DNA from: Acinetobacter calcoaceticus
GTDB taxonomy: Bacteria > Pseudomonadota > Gammaproteobacteria > Pseudomonadales > Moraxellaceae
DNA length: 64,000 nt
Direction of reading: 5' to 3'
Assembly: GCF_004345325.1 (NCBI RefSeq)
Contig: NZ_SLVJ01000019.1
Location: forward strand, 1 to 64,000
Shown: in pieces, positions 44,895-55,661 of the stretch
Position numbering within the stretch: position 1 is the stretch's first letter
How the letters are laid out: each line of letters starts with the position of its first letter
The notes under the pieces: model-generated
The model's input: the letters and a program-made list of their open reading frames with translations, nothing else
What the model was told of the DNA's origin: nothing
Databases searched by the model: none
Position numbers and translations under genes: made by a program

Positions 44895-46124
44895 TTAGCG
44901 ATCGGTGTTTTCTAGAACGTGAATCTGTTCCACCACCTGTTGCGCCAATTGACGTGCTTGCTCAGTATTTTCAGCACGAGCCGTGGCAACACCCATACGA
45001 CGACGTTGAAAACCTTCAGGTTTACCAAATAATCGTAGATCGGTATCCGGATGCTGTAAAGCAAGATTCAAGCCAGTAAAGCTGAGGTTCTTGGCATCCA
45101 CACCGGCATAAATCACCGCACTTGCTGCAGCACTATGACGATGGGTGTTGACCGGTAGTCCCAAGATCGCGCGGGCATGTAACTCAAACTCACTTTGGAA
45201 CTGTGAGGCCAAAGTCACCAGGCCAGTATCATGTGGGCGTGGTGAAACTTCACTGAACCAGACCTGATCACCTTTGACAAATAACTCAACTCCAAATACA
45301 CCACAACCCTCTAAAGCTTTGGTGACTTTATTGGCAATGCGTTTGGATTCTTCAAGTGCCGCAGCGCTCATCGGTTGTGGTTGCCAGCTTTCGACATAGT
45401 CGCCATCTTGTTGACGATGCCCAATCGGGTCGCAGAAGTGGGTCTCGATTTTGCCTGTGATCGGGTTCTTGGCGCGTACCGTGAGTAAGGTGATTTCAAA
45501 ATCAAAATCAATTTGTGCTTCAACGATGACTTTGGCTTGATGAACACGACCACCGGTTTGCGCATATTCCCAAGCCGCATCTACTTCTGCAAAGGCTTTG
45601 ACTCTAGACTGACCTTTGCCAGATGAGGACATCACCGGTTTTACAAAGTTTGGATAGCCAATATCATCACAGGCCGCTCTAAAGCTTTCTAGAGAATCAG
45701 CAAAACGGTAGGCAGAGGTGGGTAGGCCCAACTCTTCAGCTGCGAGAACCCGGATACCTTCACGGTTCATGGTCAAACTGACTGCCTTGGCTGAAGGAAT
45801 TACTTGAACATTCTGATTTTGTTGGATCGCATTTTTTTCGATCTCAAGCAATACATCGGTTGCGATGGCTTCGATTTCGGGCACGATTAAATGCGGTTGC
45901 ACCTGTTCGATCAATTGTTTTAATTCAGTTGCATCCGCCATATTCAAGGTATGTGCATAGTGTGCAACTTGCATCGCGGGTGCATCCGCATAGCGGTCGG
46001 CGGCATGAACCTCTACACCCAGTCGTTGTAAGGAGATCACGACTTCTTTACCTAATTCACCTGATCCAAGTAATAAGACTTTAAATGCAGAAGATTGAAG
46101 AGGAGTACCGAGCGTTAGACTCAT
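44895..46124 (-). CDS. purT: Formate-dependent GAR transformylase
   Basis: A 409-residue ATP-grasp enzyme that makes formylglycinamide ribonucleotide from GAR, formate and ATP in purine synthesis. [20 protein letters not shown] near the N-terminus, [18 protein letters not shown] in the ATP-grasp core and the metal-site [17 protein letters not shown] are clear. The start [10 protein letters not shown] is chosen by similarity to E. coli PurT; the frame is open upstream to 46178. Confidence 0.95.
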   Translation of the reverse strand: MSLTLGTPLQSSAFKVLLLGSGELGKEVVISLQRLGVEVHAADRYADAPAMQVAHYAHTLNMADATELKQLIEQVQPHLIVPEIEAIATDVLLEIEKNAIQQNQNVQVIPSAKAVSLTMNREGIRVLAAEELGLPTSAYRFADSLESFRAACDDIGYPNFVKPVMSSSGKGQSRVKAFAEVDAAWEYAQTGGRVHQAKVIVEAQIDFDFEITLLTVRAKNPITGKIETHFCDPIGHRQQDGDYVESWQPQPMSAAALEESKRIANKVTKALEGCGVFGVELFVKGDQVWFSEVSPRPHDTGLVTLASQFQSEFELHARAILGLPVNTHRHSAAASAVIYAGVDAKNLSFTGLNLALQHPDTDLRLFGKPEGFQRRRMGVATARAENTEQARQLAQQVVEQIHVLENTDR

Positions 46125-46366
46125 GCGAATCATCCATGTTGTATTAAACGTGGGTTTTAGCATAGCAGAACTCAGCACGGTGTTAAGACTTGATTAAGAT
46201 AAAAATAAACAAATATTGTGCAACGCGCTGGGTAAAACAGCAAACTCAGCACTTTGGTCGCCATCATGCTGTCACATGGTTTAAGATGTGCGAAATCGTG
46301 TAGGTTGTGTAGCAGATATTCTAAAAACGCTGCGCATAATAAATGGAATATTTTAATGGGGTTGTT

Positions 46367-46990
46367 ATGAATCGATATTCTCGTCTTGCTCTCTTGGGGG
46401 CGCTGATGATTGGATCAGGTGTCAGTTCTGCAGACAACAATCTTGCAGGAAAAAATCATGCAAGCAAAGCCACTGTGGTCATGCAAAAAAAGTTTGATGC
46501 TGAGTTGGTACAGTTTTTAGAATGTGAGAAAGCTTATCAACAGTTTGATTCGCAACGTTTTAATGATGATGAAGCTTGGCTTAAAGCAGGTTGGACCAAG
46601 AGCGATCACGGCTATCAACCCAAGCGTAATGTAAAGGTCTATGGTCACCCTGTGCTCGAAGTTCGACCGTTGATTTATGGTTTAAATGCCATTGTTGGTG
46701 TTGATGCCGTGGTACTGGCGAAACAATTAAAAATGCCAGATGAAAAGGCAAATGCACTTGGTAAAACCTTTCACTTACAAGTAAAAACCAAAGATACCGA
46801 TCTCAACCATGATGGTGAAAAAGCCAAGCGTATTTTTACCTTAGGTCGTGAGCAAGAAGCGGGTCAGACCGTGAATATGGTGGGCTGCACTTGGCTAGAT
46901 GAGCAAGATGAGCGTCAAGTGAAACAATTCAATAAACAGTTCGAAGAAATGAAAAATTTTAAGTTGATCGTTGAAGAAGAACAGTACTGA
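46367..46990 (+). CDS. Hypothetical secreted protein
   Basis: A 207-residue protein with signal peptide (MNRYSRLALLGALMIGSGVSSA). The mature part has two cysteines (FLECEKAYQQ, VGCTWLDEQ) and two regions, LPYG-like YGLNAIVGVDAVVLAKQL and a terminal charged helix. No family recognised. The start at 46367 is chosen since the signal peptide begins there; an upstream ATG at 46343 would add eight unrelated residues. Confidence 0.6.
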   Translation: MNRYSRLALLGALMIGSGVSSADNNLAGKNHASKATVVMQKKFDAELVQFLECEKAYQQFDSQRFNDDEAWLKAGWTKSDHGYQPKRNVKVYGHPVLEVRPLIYGLNAIVGVDAVVLAKQLKMPDEKANALGKTFHLQVKTKDTDLNHDGEKAKRIFTLGREQEAGQTVNMVGCTWLDEQDERQVKQFNKQFEEMKNFKLIVEEEQY

Positions 46991-47122
46991 ATCAATGCCG
47001 TAGAAACAAAACGCAGGCTAAAACCCGCAGCAGTTAGAACGGAACTTGGTCCTTGCGTCATAGCAACACTCAATCGACGGCTTGAACTGATATTTGTTCA
47101 AACAAAAATTAAAAACAAAAAA

Positions 47123-47144
47123 ATGAGCAGCTGCAACTGCTCAT
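47123..47144 (-). terminator. Terminator downstream of the flavin oxidoreductase gene
   Basis: ATGAGCAG / CTGCTCAT, 8-bp stem with 6-base loop; on the minus strand it runs into TTTTTTTGTTTTT, a strong terminator for the leftward gene ending at 47178. Confidence 0.8.
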
Positions 47145-47177
47145 CATGGTGCGTCGATCAAAGTCTCGATCAAGCTG

Positions 47178-48191
47178 CTAGATTACACTTGTTTCGACTT
47201 TCATATCCATTAAATAACTAAAATTTTCTAAACGTTTTTCAGTATCGTAAATATCACAGGTAAAGATGAACTCATCGACTGCATATTTTTGCAAGAGTTT
47301 TTCCAAACCCGCTTGAACGGTACTGGCGGAGCCAATTTGCGCCATGGAATACATATTATCTATGGCGATTTTCTCAGCAGGTGAGTACAGCCCTTGCATC
47401 GTTTCGACTGGTGGTTGGAGTTTTAAACTCTGACCCCGTAATAATCCGAGTGCGCGTTGATAAGCACTGCTGGCTAAATACTCTGCCTCAGCATCTGTGG
47501 CAGCAACTACTGTCGGCACACCCATCGATACATAAGGTCGGTCTAGATATTCAGAGGGTTCAAATTTTTCACGATAGAGTGCAATTGCAGGGCCGAGCAT
47601 CTTCGGTGCAAAATGCGATGCAAATGAATACGGCAGTCCAAGATTGGCAGCCAATTGCGCACTAAATAAGCTTGAACCCAATAACCACACCGGTACATGG
47701 GTGCCTTGACCCGGTGTTGCCTTGATGCGTTGCTGAGGCGTGGCATCATCAAAATAATGTAGGATTTCTAGGACATCGTGTGGAAACTGATCTTCGGTTT
47801 CTTGGCGACCGCGACGTAATGCACGCATGGTGACTTGGTCAGTACCCGGTGCTCGGCCCAAACCCAATTCAACCCGCTTTGGATAGAGTGTGGCCAAGGT
47901 ACCAAATTGTTCAGCCACCACCAATGGGGCATGGTTGGGGAGCATTATACCGCCCGAGCCCAGTCGAATACTTTGGGTATTGGCCAGTAAATAGCCCAGT
48001 AATACTGCGGTAGCAGAGCTGGCGATTCCATCCATATTGTGATGTTCTGCCAACCATAAACGGTCATAACCCAATTGTTCAGCATGCTGAGCCAATTGCA
48101 AGGCATGTTTGAGTGAAAACTCTACGCTCTTATCAGATCGTACAGAGGCGAGTTCTAAGATAGAAAATTTAGTATTTTGAAGTGATCGCAT
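47178..48191 (-). CDS. LLM-class flavin-dependent oxidoreductase
   Basis: A 337-residue bacterial luciferase-like monooxygenase. [20 protein letters not shown] and [20 protein letters not shown] are hallmarks of the YhbW/MsnO8-like subgroup. These use FMNH2 and oxygen on unknown substrates. A strong dyad lies upstream at 48245-48268. No flavin reductase gene is adjacent. Confidence 0.88.
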   Translation of the reverse strand: MRSLQNTKFSILELASVRSDKSVEFSLKHALQLAQHAEQLGYDRLWLAEHHNMDGIASSATAVLLGYLLANTQSIRLGSGGIMLPNHAPLVVAEQFGTLATLYPKRVELGLGRAPGTDQVTMRALRRGRQETEDQFPHDVLEILHYFDDATPQQRIKATPGQGTHVPVWLLGSSLFSAQLAANLGLPYSFASHFAPKMLGPAIALYREKFEPSEYLDRPYVSMGVPTVVAATDAEAEYLASSAYQRALGLLRGQSLKLQPPVETMQGLYSPAEKIAIDNMYSMAQIGSASTVQAGLEKLLQKYAVDEFIFTCDIYDTEKRLENFSYLMDMKVETSVI

Positions 48192-48244
48192 AGGCTGTGC
48201 TCAACTGAATGAATATCGAGATAGTACGATATATAAAGCACTTT

Positions 48245-48268
48245 GTATATCGATTATTTTCGATATAC
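48245..48268. promoter_or_regulatory. Operator-like dyad upstream of the flavin oxidoreductase
   Basis: GTATATCGA - TTATTT - TCGATATAC, a perfect 9-bp inverted repeat with a 6-base spacer, about 55-77 bases before the gene start. CGATATATAAAG at 48228-48239 may be a further half-site. The likely regulator is unknown and no regulator gene is adjacent. Confidence 0.55.
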
Positions 48269-48309
48269 AGTCGATCAAAAAATCAGACTTTGGTAGAGGG
48301 GAACGTAAT

Positions 48310-48331
48310 AAAGCACCAGAAGGTGCTTTAT
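48310..48331. terminator. Hairpin downstream of the glycine-zipper gene
   Basis: AAAGCACC / GGTGCTTT, 8-bp stem with a 3-4 base loop, between the flavin oxidoreductase promoter and the glycine-zipper gene end. Serves the leftward gene. Confidence 0.55.
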
Positions 48332-48385
48332 TTATATTCATGTGGCGAATAGGATCATCAAGATGATGCTCAATAGACCCCGAAA

Positions 48386-48847
48386 TTAACGGTGATGTCT
48401 TTTGTAACGTTTTTTGTTTTGGTACTGGGTTTGATGATTGTCTTGGGAAATTTTATTCCCCAGTGCAGAACCACCTGCAGCACCTAAAGCTGAGCCGATA
48501 TAGCCACCTGAAGTGCCACCCATATTTTTACCAGCAACATAACCACCTGCACCACCGAGACCACCACCAATCGCGGCTGAGGTACGGTCACGCTTATGGC
48601 TTGCTGCTGCAGCACCACCGGCACCCCCCACAGCTGAACCGATGATCGCACCAGTATTACCACCCATCTCTTTACCTAAAGCGGTACCGACCACACTACC
48701 GAGTGCTGAGGTTGCAGCGACACGACCAGTATTGTCTGCATGGGCCACTGTGACCATTGCAGCACTCGAGAGGATGACCGTGGTGACAATTTGTTTGATG
48801 GTTTGAGTATTGAACATCTTAGAACCGAATATTTTAGAATTGAACAT
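48386..48847 (-). CDS. Glycine-zipper protein, secreted
   Basis: A protein of 143-153 residues with a signal peptide ending at VAHA. The mature part is a run of glycine-zipper repeats (GSVVGTALGKEMGGNTGAII, GGAGGYVAGKNMGGTSGGYI, GSALGAAGGSALGNKI) ending in a basic tail KKRYKRHHR. Glycine-zipper segments insert in or associate with the outer membrane. Three ATG codons (48847, 48817 and one between) are possible starts; 48817 gives the more usual signal peptide. Confidence 0.75.
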   Translation of the reverse strand: MFNSKIFGSKMFNTQTIKQIVTTVILSSAAMVTVAHADNTGRVAATSALGSVVGTALGKEMGGNTGAIIGSAVGGAGGAAAASHKRDRTSAAIGGGLGGAGGYVAGKNMGGTSGGYIGSALGAAGGSALGNKISQDNHQTQYQNKKRYKRHHR

Positions 48848-49259
48848 TGCCGCTTACTCCATGTCTTGTCATGTCAGACGTATTGTGTTGTTGCGGCAAA
48901 TGTAACAAAACGAGTCTTTAAAAATGTGGAGATCGACTTCGTGATTTGTTCGCTTTGGTATTTAAATGTAGAACTTGATTAACAAAAACCACTAAACGGG
49001 CATATATAGCAGAAATAAAGTAGAACATTGCTTAGATAAACAGCGGAACAAACTTTAGCCAGCATGATTAAGCTTGGCATTCGTGCTGCGATCTAGCGGG
49101 GCTTTACTGGTGAAATACGGGGCTTAGGGCTAAAGTTTTCGCAGCAGATATGTCTTTTAAAAAGCATAATCTGTACACTATGCGCAATTTTGAAATTTCC
49201 TGCGTTGTCGTAGCACCATAGTGTAGCGACACAGTGATACCGATTGAGAAGCGATATAA
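48848..49259. other. Intergenic region before prfA
   Basis: About 410 bases with no credible gene, hairpin terminator or RNA gene that I can see. It should hold the prfA-prmC promoter. hemA, often upstream of prfA, is not here. Confidence 0.4.
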
Positions 49260-50348
49260 ATGAAAGAATCGTTACGTTTACGATTAGACCAATTGTGTGA
49301 TCGACACGAAGAATTAACTGCGTTATTGGCTGACATTGAAGTGATCTCAGACAATAAACGTTTTCGTAACTTATCCCGTGAACATAATGATTTAACAGAA
49401 ATAACCGAATTTTGGGGTAATTATAAACAAGCTGAAGCGGATATCGAGACTGCGGAATCGATGTTAAGTGATCCTGACTTTAAGGATATGGCGATCGAGG
49501 AAATCAAAGACAACAAAGCACTACTCGAAAAACTCGAAAGTGATTTGAATATCTTGATGATTCCAAAAGACCCCAATGATAGTAATGCTGCCTATTTGGA
49601 AATTCGCGCTGGAACAGGTGGTGATGAAGCTGCGATATTCTCAGGTGATTTATTCCGTATGTATAGCAAGTTTGCTGAAACGCAAAATTGGCGCATCGAA
49701 GTGTTGTCTGAAAATGAAGGTGAGCATGGCGGTTATAAGGAAGTCATTTGCTTGATTAACGGCGAAGGGGTATATGGTCGCTTGAAGTTTGAAAGTGGTG
49801 CGCATCGTGTACAACGTGTGCCTGCAACCGAATCACAAGGCCGTGTGCATACCTCTGCCTGTACCGTGGCGATCCTGCCTGAAATTGATGTTGACACCAG
49901 TGTTGAAATTAATCCTGCAGATCTACGCATTGATACCTATCGCGCCTCAGGTGCGGGTGGTCAGCACGTCAACAAAACGGATTCTGCTGTTCGTATTACC
50001 CATTTACCCACGGGTACAGTGGTTGAGTGCCAAGAAGAACGTTCTCAGCACAAAAACAAAGCCAAAGCCATGGCATTGCTCGGATCACGTCTGGAAAATG
50101 CCAAACGTGCTGCACAAGAGTCAGCGACTTCTGAAATGCGCCGTGACTTGGTTGGATCGGGTGACCGTTCAGAACGCATCCGCACCTATAACTATCCTCA
50201 AGGTCGTATGACCGACCATCGAATTAACTTAACCTTGTATAAGTTAGAAGCAGTGATGGAAGGCGATTTAACCGAATTACTCGACAGTCTGCATCGTGAA
50301 TATCAAGCCGATCAATTGGCTGCACTTGCACAGCAAAATGGTGGTTGA
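49260..50348 (+). CDS. prfA: Peptide chain release factor 1
   Basis: A 362-residue RF1, full length. It reads UAA and UAG and triggers peptide release through the GGQ motif in [16 protein letters not shown]. The codon-recognition region with the PxT motif is in [16 protein letters not shown]. The stop overlaps the prmC start (TGATG), so the factor and its methylase are coupled. Confidence 0.98.
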   Translation: MKESLRLRLDQLCDRHEELTALLADIEVISDNKRFRNLSREHNDLTEITEFWGNYKQAEADIETAESMLSDPDFKDMAIEEIKDNKALLEKLESDLNILMIPKDPNDSNAAYLEIRAGTGGDEAAIFSGDLFRMYSKFAETQNWRIEVLSENEGEHGGYKEVICLINGEGVYGRLKFESGAHRVQRVPATESQGRVHTSACTVAILPEIDVDTSVEINPADLRIDTYRASGAGGQHVNKTDSAVRITHLPTGTVVECQEERSQHKNKAKAMALLGSRLENAKRAAQESATSEMRRDLVGSGDRSERIRTYNYPQGRMTDHRINLTLYKLEAVMEGDLTELLDSLHREYQADQLAALAQQNGG

Positions 50349-51184
50349 TGAATATTGCTCAAGCGTTGGCTGTCCGTGGTGAAATTGAGAGCTATCAACG
50401 TCAAGAAAATGCATGGTTATTGCAGCATATACTGGGCATTGCCAATGCACTTGAACTCAAGATCAGTGCTGATATTGAACTCAGCATTGAGCATGAACAG
50501 CAATACCTTGCAGCTTTAGCGCGGATTGAGGCGGGTGAGCCCTTGGCTTATGTCACAGGGAGTCAGCCTTTTTGGACTTTGGATCTCAATGTCACAGCCG
50601 ATACACTGGTTCCACGACCCGATACCGAAGTTTTGGTGGAAACGGTACTGCTACTGGCTTTGCCTGAGAACGCACGCGTGGTTGACTTAGGCACTGGGAC
50701 GGGTGCAATTGCACTGTCCCTTGCCAGCGAACGGCCGTCTTGGCAGGTGGTTGCCACCGATATTTATCCACCGACCTTGGCAGTTGCACAGGGCAATGCT
50801 GTCAAACATGGACTCGATCAAGTGCAATTTGCATGTGGTGCATGGTTGGATGCCTTTGATTCTAGTAGCTGCGCCAAATTTGATCTCATCGTTTCCAATC
50901 CGCCTTATATTGATGCAGATGATGTACATATGTCTGCATTGGCTTCAGAACCTGAACGTGCCTTGGTTGCAGCAAAGCAGGGCTTGGCTGATATTGAGCA
51001 GATTATCCAACAAGGTAGAGATTGGCTCAATCCAATGGGTTGGATGGCGATAGAACATGGTTATTTACAAGCTGCTGATGTGCAAGCCATATATCTACAG
51101 GCTGGTTTTGAGCAAATTCGTACTGTTCAAGATTATGGAGGCAATGATCGAGTGACTTTGGCAGTGAAGACGACATCGAGTTAG
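50348..51184 (+). CDS. prmC: Release factor glutamine methyltransferase
   Basis: A 278-residue SAM-dependent methylase that modifies the GGQ glutamine of RF1 and RF2. The SAM site is VVDLGTGTGAIALSLASERP and the catalytic NPPY in IVSNPPYIDADD. The start at 50348 shares its A with the prfA stop codon. A terminator overlaps the end of the gene. Confidence 0.96.
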   Translation: MNIAQALAVRGEIESYQRQENAWLLQHILGIANALELKISADIELSIEHEQQYLAALARIEAGEPLAYVTGSQPFWTLDLNVTADTLVPRPDTEVLVETVLLLALPENARVVDLGTGTGAIALSLASERPSWQVVATDIYPPTLAVAQGNAVKHGLDQVQFACGAWLDAFDSSSCAKFDLIVSNPPYIDADDVHMSALASEPERALVAAKQGLADIEQIIQQGRDWLNPMGWMAIEHGYLQAADVQAIYLQAGFEQIRTVQDYGGNDRVTLAVKTTSS

Positions 51185-51205
51185 CTAGATGTCGTTCATT
51201 TTTTT
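51171..51205 (+). terminator. Terminator of prfA-prmC
   Basis: CGACATC / GATGTCG, 7-bp stem with a 10-base loop that includes the prmC stop, then a T-rich tail from 51198. Confidence 0.75.
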
Positions 51206-51417
51206 AAGATATCTAATAAAAATTAGTTTTGTTTTTGATGCTGCTATTTTTGAGTAAAGATAGTGTAATGGTCTATTTTAGGGCATTAATTAAAACTAAC
51301 TCTTGCGAATGAAACAATATTTATAAAAATTGATAAATCTTGTATTACATTGCAGATGGCATTGCTGTTTTATCGTAAAATAAAGCTCTTTGATTGTTAA
51401 TACAAATTAAACAATAT

Positions 51418-51891
51418 ATGAGATACCTATCCGTTATTTTAGCTTTGGCTACATTTGTAGCGATAACTGTTAATTTATTAAGCTATATTACATTTTTTTC
51501 TTATAGTTTTAAGCTGTGCTTGGCTTTATTAATCCTATTTTCAGTACTTACATTCTTTACCCTACCTAATTTAGAACGTGCAAAGGTCAAAAATGGTGAA
51601 CCTCTACAGTTTTATTTGAAGTGGCCGATGCAATCTAGAGTCATCAGCATCGTGTTGCTGGCTTATGCTATAGGTTCAGGAGTCATTGGTATCTACCTCC
51701 TCAATGATAAAAGTGTAGTGCTTCTCAATGAAAAATTCATGCTCGAAAAAGATTCTGTATTGATCAAACAAGTGTCTTTAATTGAATTTGAACGTTATGA
51801 ACAACGTGTATCGCGAATATTTAGTGCAGCATTAATGCTGTTTTATTTTGCACTGTATAATATGAGTCGTTATAACCGCATTACTGCATGA
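51418..51891 (+). CDS. Hypothetical membrane protein
   Basis: A 157-residue protein with four hydrophobic segments (roughly residues 5-24, 27-46, 75-95 and 132-150). No family recognised. The ATG at 51418 is used; an in-frame TTG at 51394 is less likely. Weak ribosome binding. It converges on the Sel1-repeat gene. Confidence 0.55.
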   Translation: MRYLSVILALATFVAITVNLLSYITFFSYSFKLCLALLILFSVLTFFTLPNLERAKVKNGEPLQFYLKWPMQSRVISIVLLAYAIGSGVIGIYLLNDKSVVLLNEKFMLEKDSVLIKQVSLIEFERYEQRVSRIFSAALMLFYFALYNMSRYNRITA

Positions 51892-51919
51892 TATTTTAAT
51901 ACTGAATTTCGTTTAGGGT

Positions 51920-53044
51920 TTAGGGCACAGCATAACCTTGTAATGCAGCTTGCTTGTACCAATGTTTGGACTGTCTCACATTTTTGTCAACGCCAATGCC
52001 ATTCTGATACATATTGGCCAAATTATACTGGGCATCAGCATCGCCTTGCTTCGCTGCTTTGGCATAAGATTCAAAGGCTTTACGATGCCACTCATAGGCA
52101 AGTCGATCACTTTGTTGTACACCCACACCGTCTTGATACATGACTGCTAAATTAGATTGTGCTGTTGAAAGGCCTTGTTTGGCTGATTTGCTAAACCAAT
52201 AAACAGCTTTGGCATAATCACGTGATGTACCTACAGCATTTTTATAACGGACAGCTAAATTATTTTGTGCTGAAGCATGGCCATTTTTTGCAGCGATGCT
52301 ATACCAAGCAAAGGCTTTTTGATCATCTTGCTGAATCCCGAGTCCATCTGTATACATCAGCGCAACGGTATATTGGGCTTCGTCATGGCCGAGGAAAGCC
52401 GCTTTTTGATACCATTCAAAGGCTTTTTCATAGTCCAATTTGATGCCTTGGCCATAATAATAGTGCGAGGCTAAGCTGAGCATTGCAGGTGGGTAGTTTT
52501 GATAAGCAGACTTGCTTAACCATTCTAGTGCTTTGGCTTGATTTTTAGCGACTCCCGTTCCTGTTTGGTACAGTTGGGATAGGTTGTACTGCGCCAAATC
52601 GTAACCACTTTCGGCGGACTTCAGATAAAGTTCAAAGGCCTTTTTAGGATTGGCTTCGACGCCATAGCCATATTCGTAGAGCACTGCCAGATTATTATCA
52701 GCAATTGCAGAACCTAGCTTCGCTGCTTTGCGATAAAATTGCAGCGCTTTGGCATAATTTGTTTCTACCCCTAAACCTTTTTGATAGATGAAGCCAAGCA
52801 TGATCTGCGCATCGATATGACCTTGGTTGGCGGCTTTGTTATACCATTCAATGGCTTTGGCATTATTCTTACGCACACCGTAGCCGACTCTATATTTTTC
52901 CGCGAGTTGATACTGTGCATCTGCATTACCTTGCTGGGCAAGGGCAACAGTATCATCGAAACGCTGATCCGCTGCTGCAAGTGACATACAGCTGAGAAGT
53001 GAACTTAAAATGATTGAAGCACAAAGTATATGGATGAGTTTCAT
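51920..53044 (-). CDS. Sel1-repeat protein, secreted
   Basis: A 374-residue protein with signal peptide (MKLIHILCASIILSSLLSCM, ending at SLAAA) and about nine tandem Sel1 repeats of roughly 36 residues, each of the form A-x2-NLA-x-YxxGxGVxxxxxKAxxWYxKAA. A shared repeat example is AQYNLANMYQNGIGVDKN. Sel1 repeats are superhelical protein-binding scaffolds. The frame is open upstream to 53137 but the signal peptide fixes the start at 53044. Partner unknown. Confidence 0.88.
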   Translation of the reverse strand: MKLIHILCASIILSSLLSCMSLAAADQRFDDTVALAQQGNADAQYQLAEKYRVGYGVRKNNAKAIEWYNKAANQGHIDAQIMLGFIYQKGLGVETNYAKALQFYRKAAKLGSAIADNNLAVLYEYGYGVEANPKKAFELYLKSAESGYDLAQYNLSQLYQTGTGVAKNQAKALEWLSKSAYQNYPPAMLSLASHYYYGQGIKLDYEKAFEWYQKAAFLGHDEAQYTVALMYTDGLGIQQDDQKAFAWYSIAAKNGHASAQNNLAVRYKNAVGTSRDYAKAVYWFSKSAKQGLSTAQSNLAVMYQDGVGVQQSDRLAYEWHRKAFESYAKAAKQGDADAQYNLANMYQNGIGVDKNVRQSKHWYKQAALQGYAVP

Positions 53045-53202
53045 AGTGGTGCAAAAGTATATTTTAATTGCTGATATTATACGCAGATTTAAAGTCCTGA
53101 ATTTATTTCTAGGGAAAACAATAAGAAAAGCCCTCAATCGAGGGCCGTTTCAGACTGGGTACATTGAAATCATCAAATCATCAAAGCTTCAAATCAATAC
53201 AA

Positions 53203-54486
53203 TTAACTCGAATGTTCTGCTTTCTCGAGTAAAGCTTGATTAGTCACTTCAGCTTGATTTGATAATGATCTTAAATCTAGACCCGAAGGGGCTTGATAGA
53301 GCTTTAATCCAAAAGCCGGAATGATTGCCAAGAGATGATCAAAGACATCAGATTGAATTGCCTCATATTCAGTCCATGCAGTGGTCGAAGTGAAGCAATA
53401 AATCTCTAAAGGAAGACCTTCGCTAGTCGGTTGCAGTTGTCTGACCATTAACGTGCTTTGTTGAGAAATCCCTGGAAAATGTTGCAAATAAAAATCGATA
53501 TAAGCACGGAAGGTTCCAATATTGGTCAATTGGCGCATGTTATAAACCGATTGGTTTTCAAACTGCTGATTGAAGCTTGCTAGTTCAATTTGTTTTTCTT
53601 CAAAATACGGATTGAGGAGCAGAATGGCTTTGAGTTTTTCAATTTCATTTTGCTCAAGAAAATGGATGCTATTTTGGTCTATATACATAGAACGTTTAAT
53701 CCGACGCACACCCGCCTCAGACATCCCGCGCCAATTTTTAAAGGTATCGGTGACCAATTTATTGGTCGGTATGGTGGTAAAAGTCTTATCAAAGTTCTCA
53801 ACGGTCACCGTATGTAATGACATATCCATTACAGTGCCATCCGCATTCAGGGAAGGCATCTCGATCCAGTCCCCGATGCGTACCATGTCATAAGACGAGA
53901 TCTGTACTGAAGCCACCACAGACAAAATGGTGTTTTGGAACACTAACATCAGTACTGCAGCCATGGCACCGAATCCTGCCAAGATGGTAAATACATCTTT
54001 TTTCAAGAATGTACCGATAATCATCAATCCACAGACCACATAGATAATGAGCTTTACCAGTTGTAGGTAGCCCTTAATGGGTTTGTTTCTTGATTTAGGA
54101 TTACGCTTATAAACGGCATTAAACACATTCAGTGATTCACTGATGGTCAATGCAATGGTGAGTAATATAAATGCTTGTGCTGCCATCTGCACAAGGGTGA
54201 TTATTTTGGTGGGGAGATGAGGTACCGATGCGATCCCGTTTAAAATGACGGTGGCAGGAACAATATTAGCAATTCTACGAATGACGCTATGTTGTTCAAA
54301 AATTTCTTTATTTACAAATTTGACCTTTGACAACAGTCGACGTAAGCCACTCACTACTACTTTTTTCGCAATAAAATTTGCGATGACGGCGAACACCAAT
54401 AGGATGGTCAGTGAACCCAGCATTTCAAGCCAAGAAAACTGATCTACCCAATCACGAAAGTCTTGGATAAAGTTAAATTTGTCCAA
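53203..54486 (-). CDS. MscS-family mechanosensitive channel (YbdG-like)
   Basis: A 427-residue protein. Five membrane helices at the N-terminal half lead into the pore-lining helix and the beta domain with FGAMAAVLMLVFQNTILSVV then VRIGDWIEMPSLNADGTVMD, typical of MscS proteins of the YbdG/MscM subfamily. Such channels protect against osmotic shock or respond to smaller tension. Located in the inner membrane. It is a single gene. Confidence 0.88.
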   Translation of the reverse strand: MDKFNFIQDFRDWVDQFSWLEMLGSLTILLVFAVIANFIAKKVVVSGLRRLLSKVKFVNKEIFEQHSVIRRIANIVPATVILNGIASVPHLPTKIITLVQMAAQAFILLTIALTISESLNVFNAVYKRNPKSRNKPIKGYLQLVKLIIYVVCGLMIIGTFLKKDVFTILAGFGAMAAVLMLVFQNTILSVVASVQISSYDMVRIGDWIEMPSLNADGTVMDMSLHTVTVENFDKTFTTIPTNKLVTDTFKNWRGMSEAGVRRIKRSMYIDQNSIHFLEQNEIEKLKAILLLNPYFEEKQIELASFNQQFENQSVYNMRQLTNIGTFRAYIDFYLQHFPGISQQSTLMVRQLQPTSEGLPLEIYCFTSTTAWTEYEAIQSDVFDHLLAIIPAFGLKLYQAPSGLDLRSLSNQAEVTNQALLEKAEHSS

Positions 54487-54576
54487 AAGAAAATCCCCTA
54501 AATAAATATCAGTGCCGATTTTATGTAAATTGGATCACTATAAACTTATAAGACACCTTTTATATACACGATATGA

Positions 54577-55482
54577 TCAAGAACTTACTTGATGCTTTAA
54601 AAAAACTCGATGCTGTGTTTGCTGCATTTGTGCTGAAAGCCAGTGTTTGAAGCATTGTTTGCGTTGATCTTGTTCAAAAGGCGTTGCAGAAATTAGCAGA
54701 TAACTGGTTTGATCGGTGTAGATTTGCGATAGTGGTTGTAATATTAAATATTCTAATTCTTTCTCAATCATATAAATTGAACAGATACTGGCGCCCAGTC
54801 CAGCCAGGCAGGCTTCAAGGCATAAATAAAAATGCTCCAGTTGTTTGGGTTTAACTGTAGCGAGTGCTTTGATTGCTTGAGGATCAGTTTGTTGATATCC
54901 AATAAAAGTTTTCCAGATATCAGGTCTTGAGCTTGAGATATACATGCTAGTGATCGCAGGATTTGGAGCAGGTTTGGCGACGCAACACATATATTCATCC
55001 GCTATTTTCTCAGCATAGAGGTGCTGTTCGATTTTAAAGTCATTTCGGCGTAATGCTAAATCAATGCCTTGTGTATGCCAATCGACCGGACCGCCTGCGG
55101 TGCGTAGATTAATCTCGATATCTGGATATTGATGATGAAAATCAGCCAGTCGTGGGATCAACCATTTCATGGCAATTGTCGGTTCGCACGACAGTACCAA
55201 ATTCGCTTGTTTTTGATCAGCTTGTTGAAGTTGGGTCAGGCATTGCGCTAAGTGCTGAAATATGCTTTGAGTACAGTCATAGAGTTGTCGGCCGTGTTCG
55301 GTCAAGATCATTTTCTTTTGTGCCCGAATAAACAAGTCTAGACCTAAACCTTGCTCAAGATTGAGAATTTGTTTACTGACCGCACCTTGGGTTATGCAGA
55401 GTTTTTCTGCTGCCAGGCTGATCGTGCCGTATTGGGCAACAAAGTGAAAAAACCTTAAGCCTTTTAAATTGAGTTTATCCAT
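54577..55482 (-). CDS. LysR-family regulator, GcvA-like
   Basis: A 301-residue regulator. N-terminal helix-turn-helix LRFFHFVAQYGTISLAAEKL then CITQGAVSKQILNLEQGLGL, effector domain from residue 90. It is divergent to the LysE exporter (about 180 bases between starts), a classical regulator-exporter pair in which the LysR protein activates exporter expression. The exporter is frameshifted in this sequence. Confidence 0.88.
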   Translation of the reverse strand: MDKLNLKGLRFFHFVAQYGTISLAAEKLCITQGAVSKQILNLEQGLGLDLFIRAQKKMILTEHGRQLYDCTQSIFQHLAQCLTQLQQADQKQANLVLSCEPTIAMKWLIPRLADFHHQYPDIEINLRTAGGPVDWHTQGIDLALRRNDFKIEQHLYAEKIADEYMCCVAKPAPNPAITSMYISSSRPDIWKTFIGYQQTDPQAIKALATVKPKQLEHFYLCLEACLAGLGASICSIYMIEKELEYLILQPLSQIYTDQTSYLLISATPFEQDQRKQCFKHWLSAQMQQTQHRVFLKHQVSS

Positions 55483-55661
55483 CATTTTGTCTACTCATTG
55501 ATATCCAATTTGCGACACTGAGTTGCTTCAAATATCAATGCTTTGACACAACTCTGTCCGTTTGTGTATTCCAAAATGGCATACTTGAACATGAAAATAA
55601 ATCGATTTTTTTCAAGCTGATTTTCATTAAAAATAAGTACTTTAGTTTCTGAGTGCGACAT

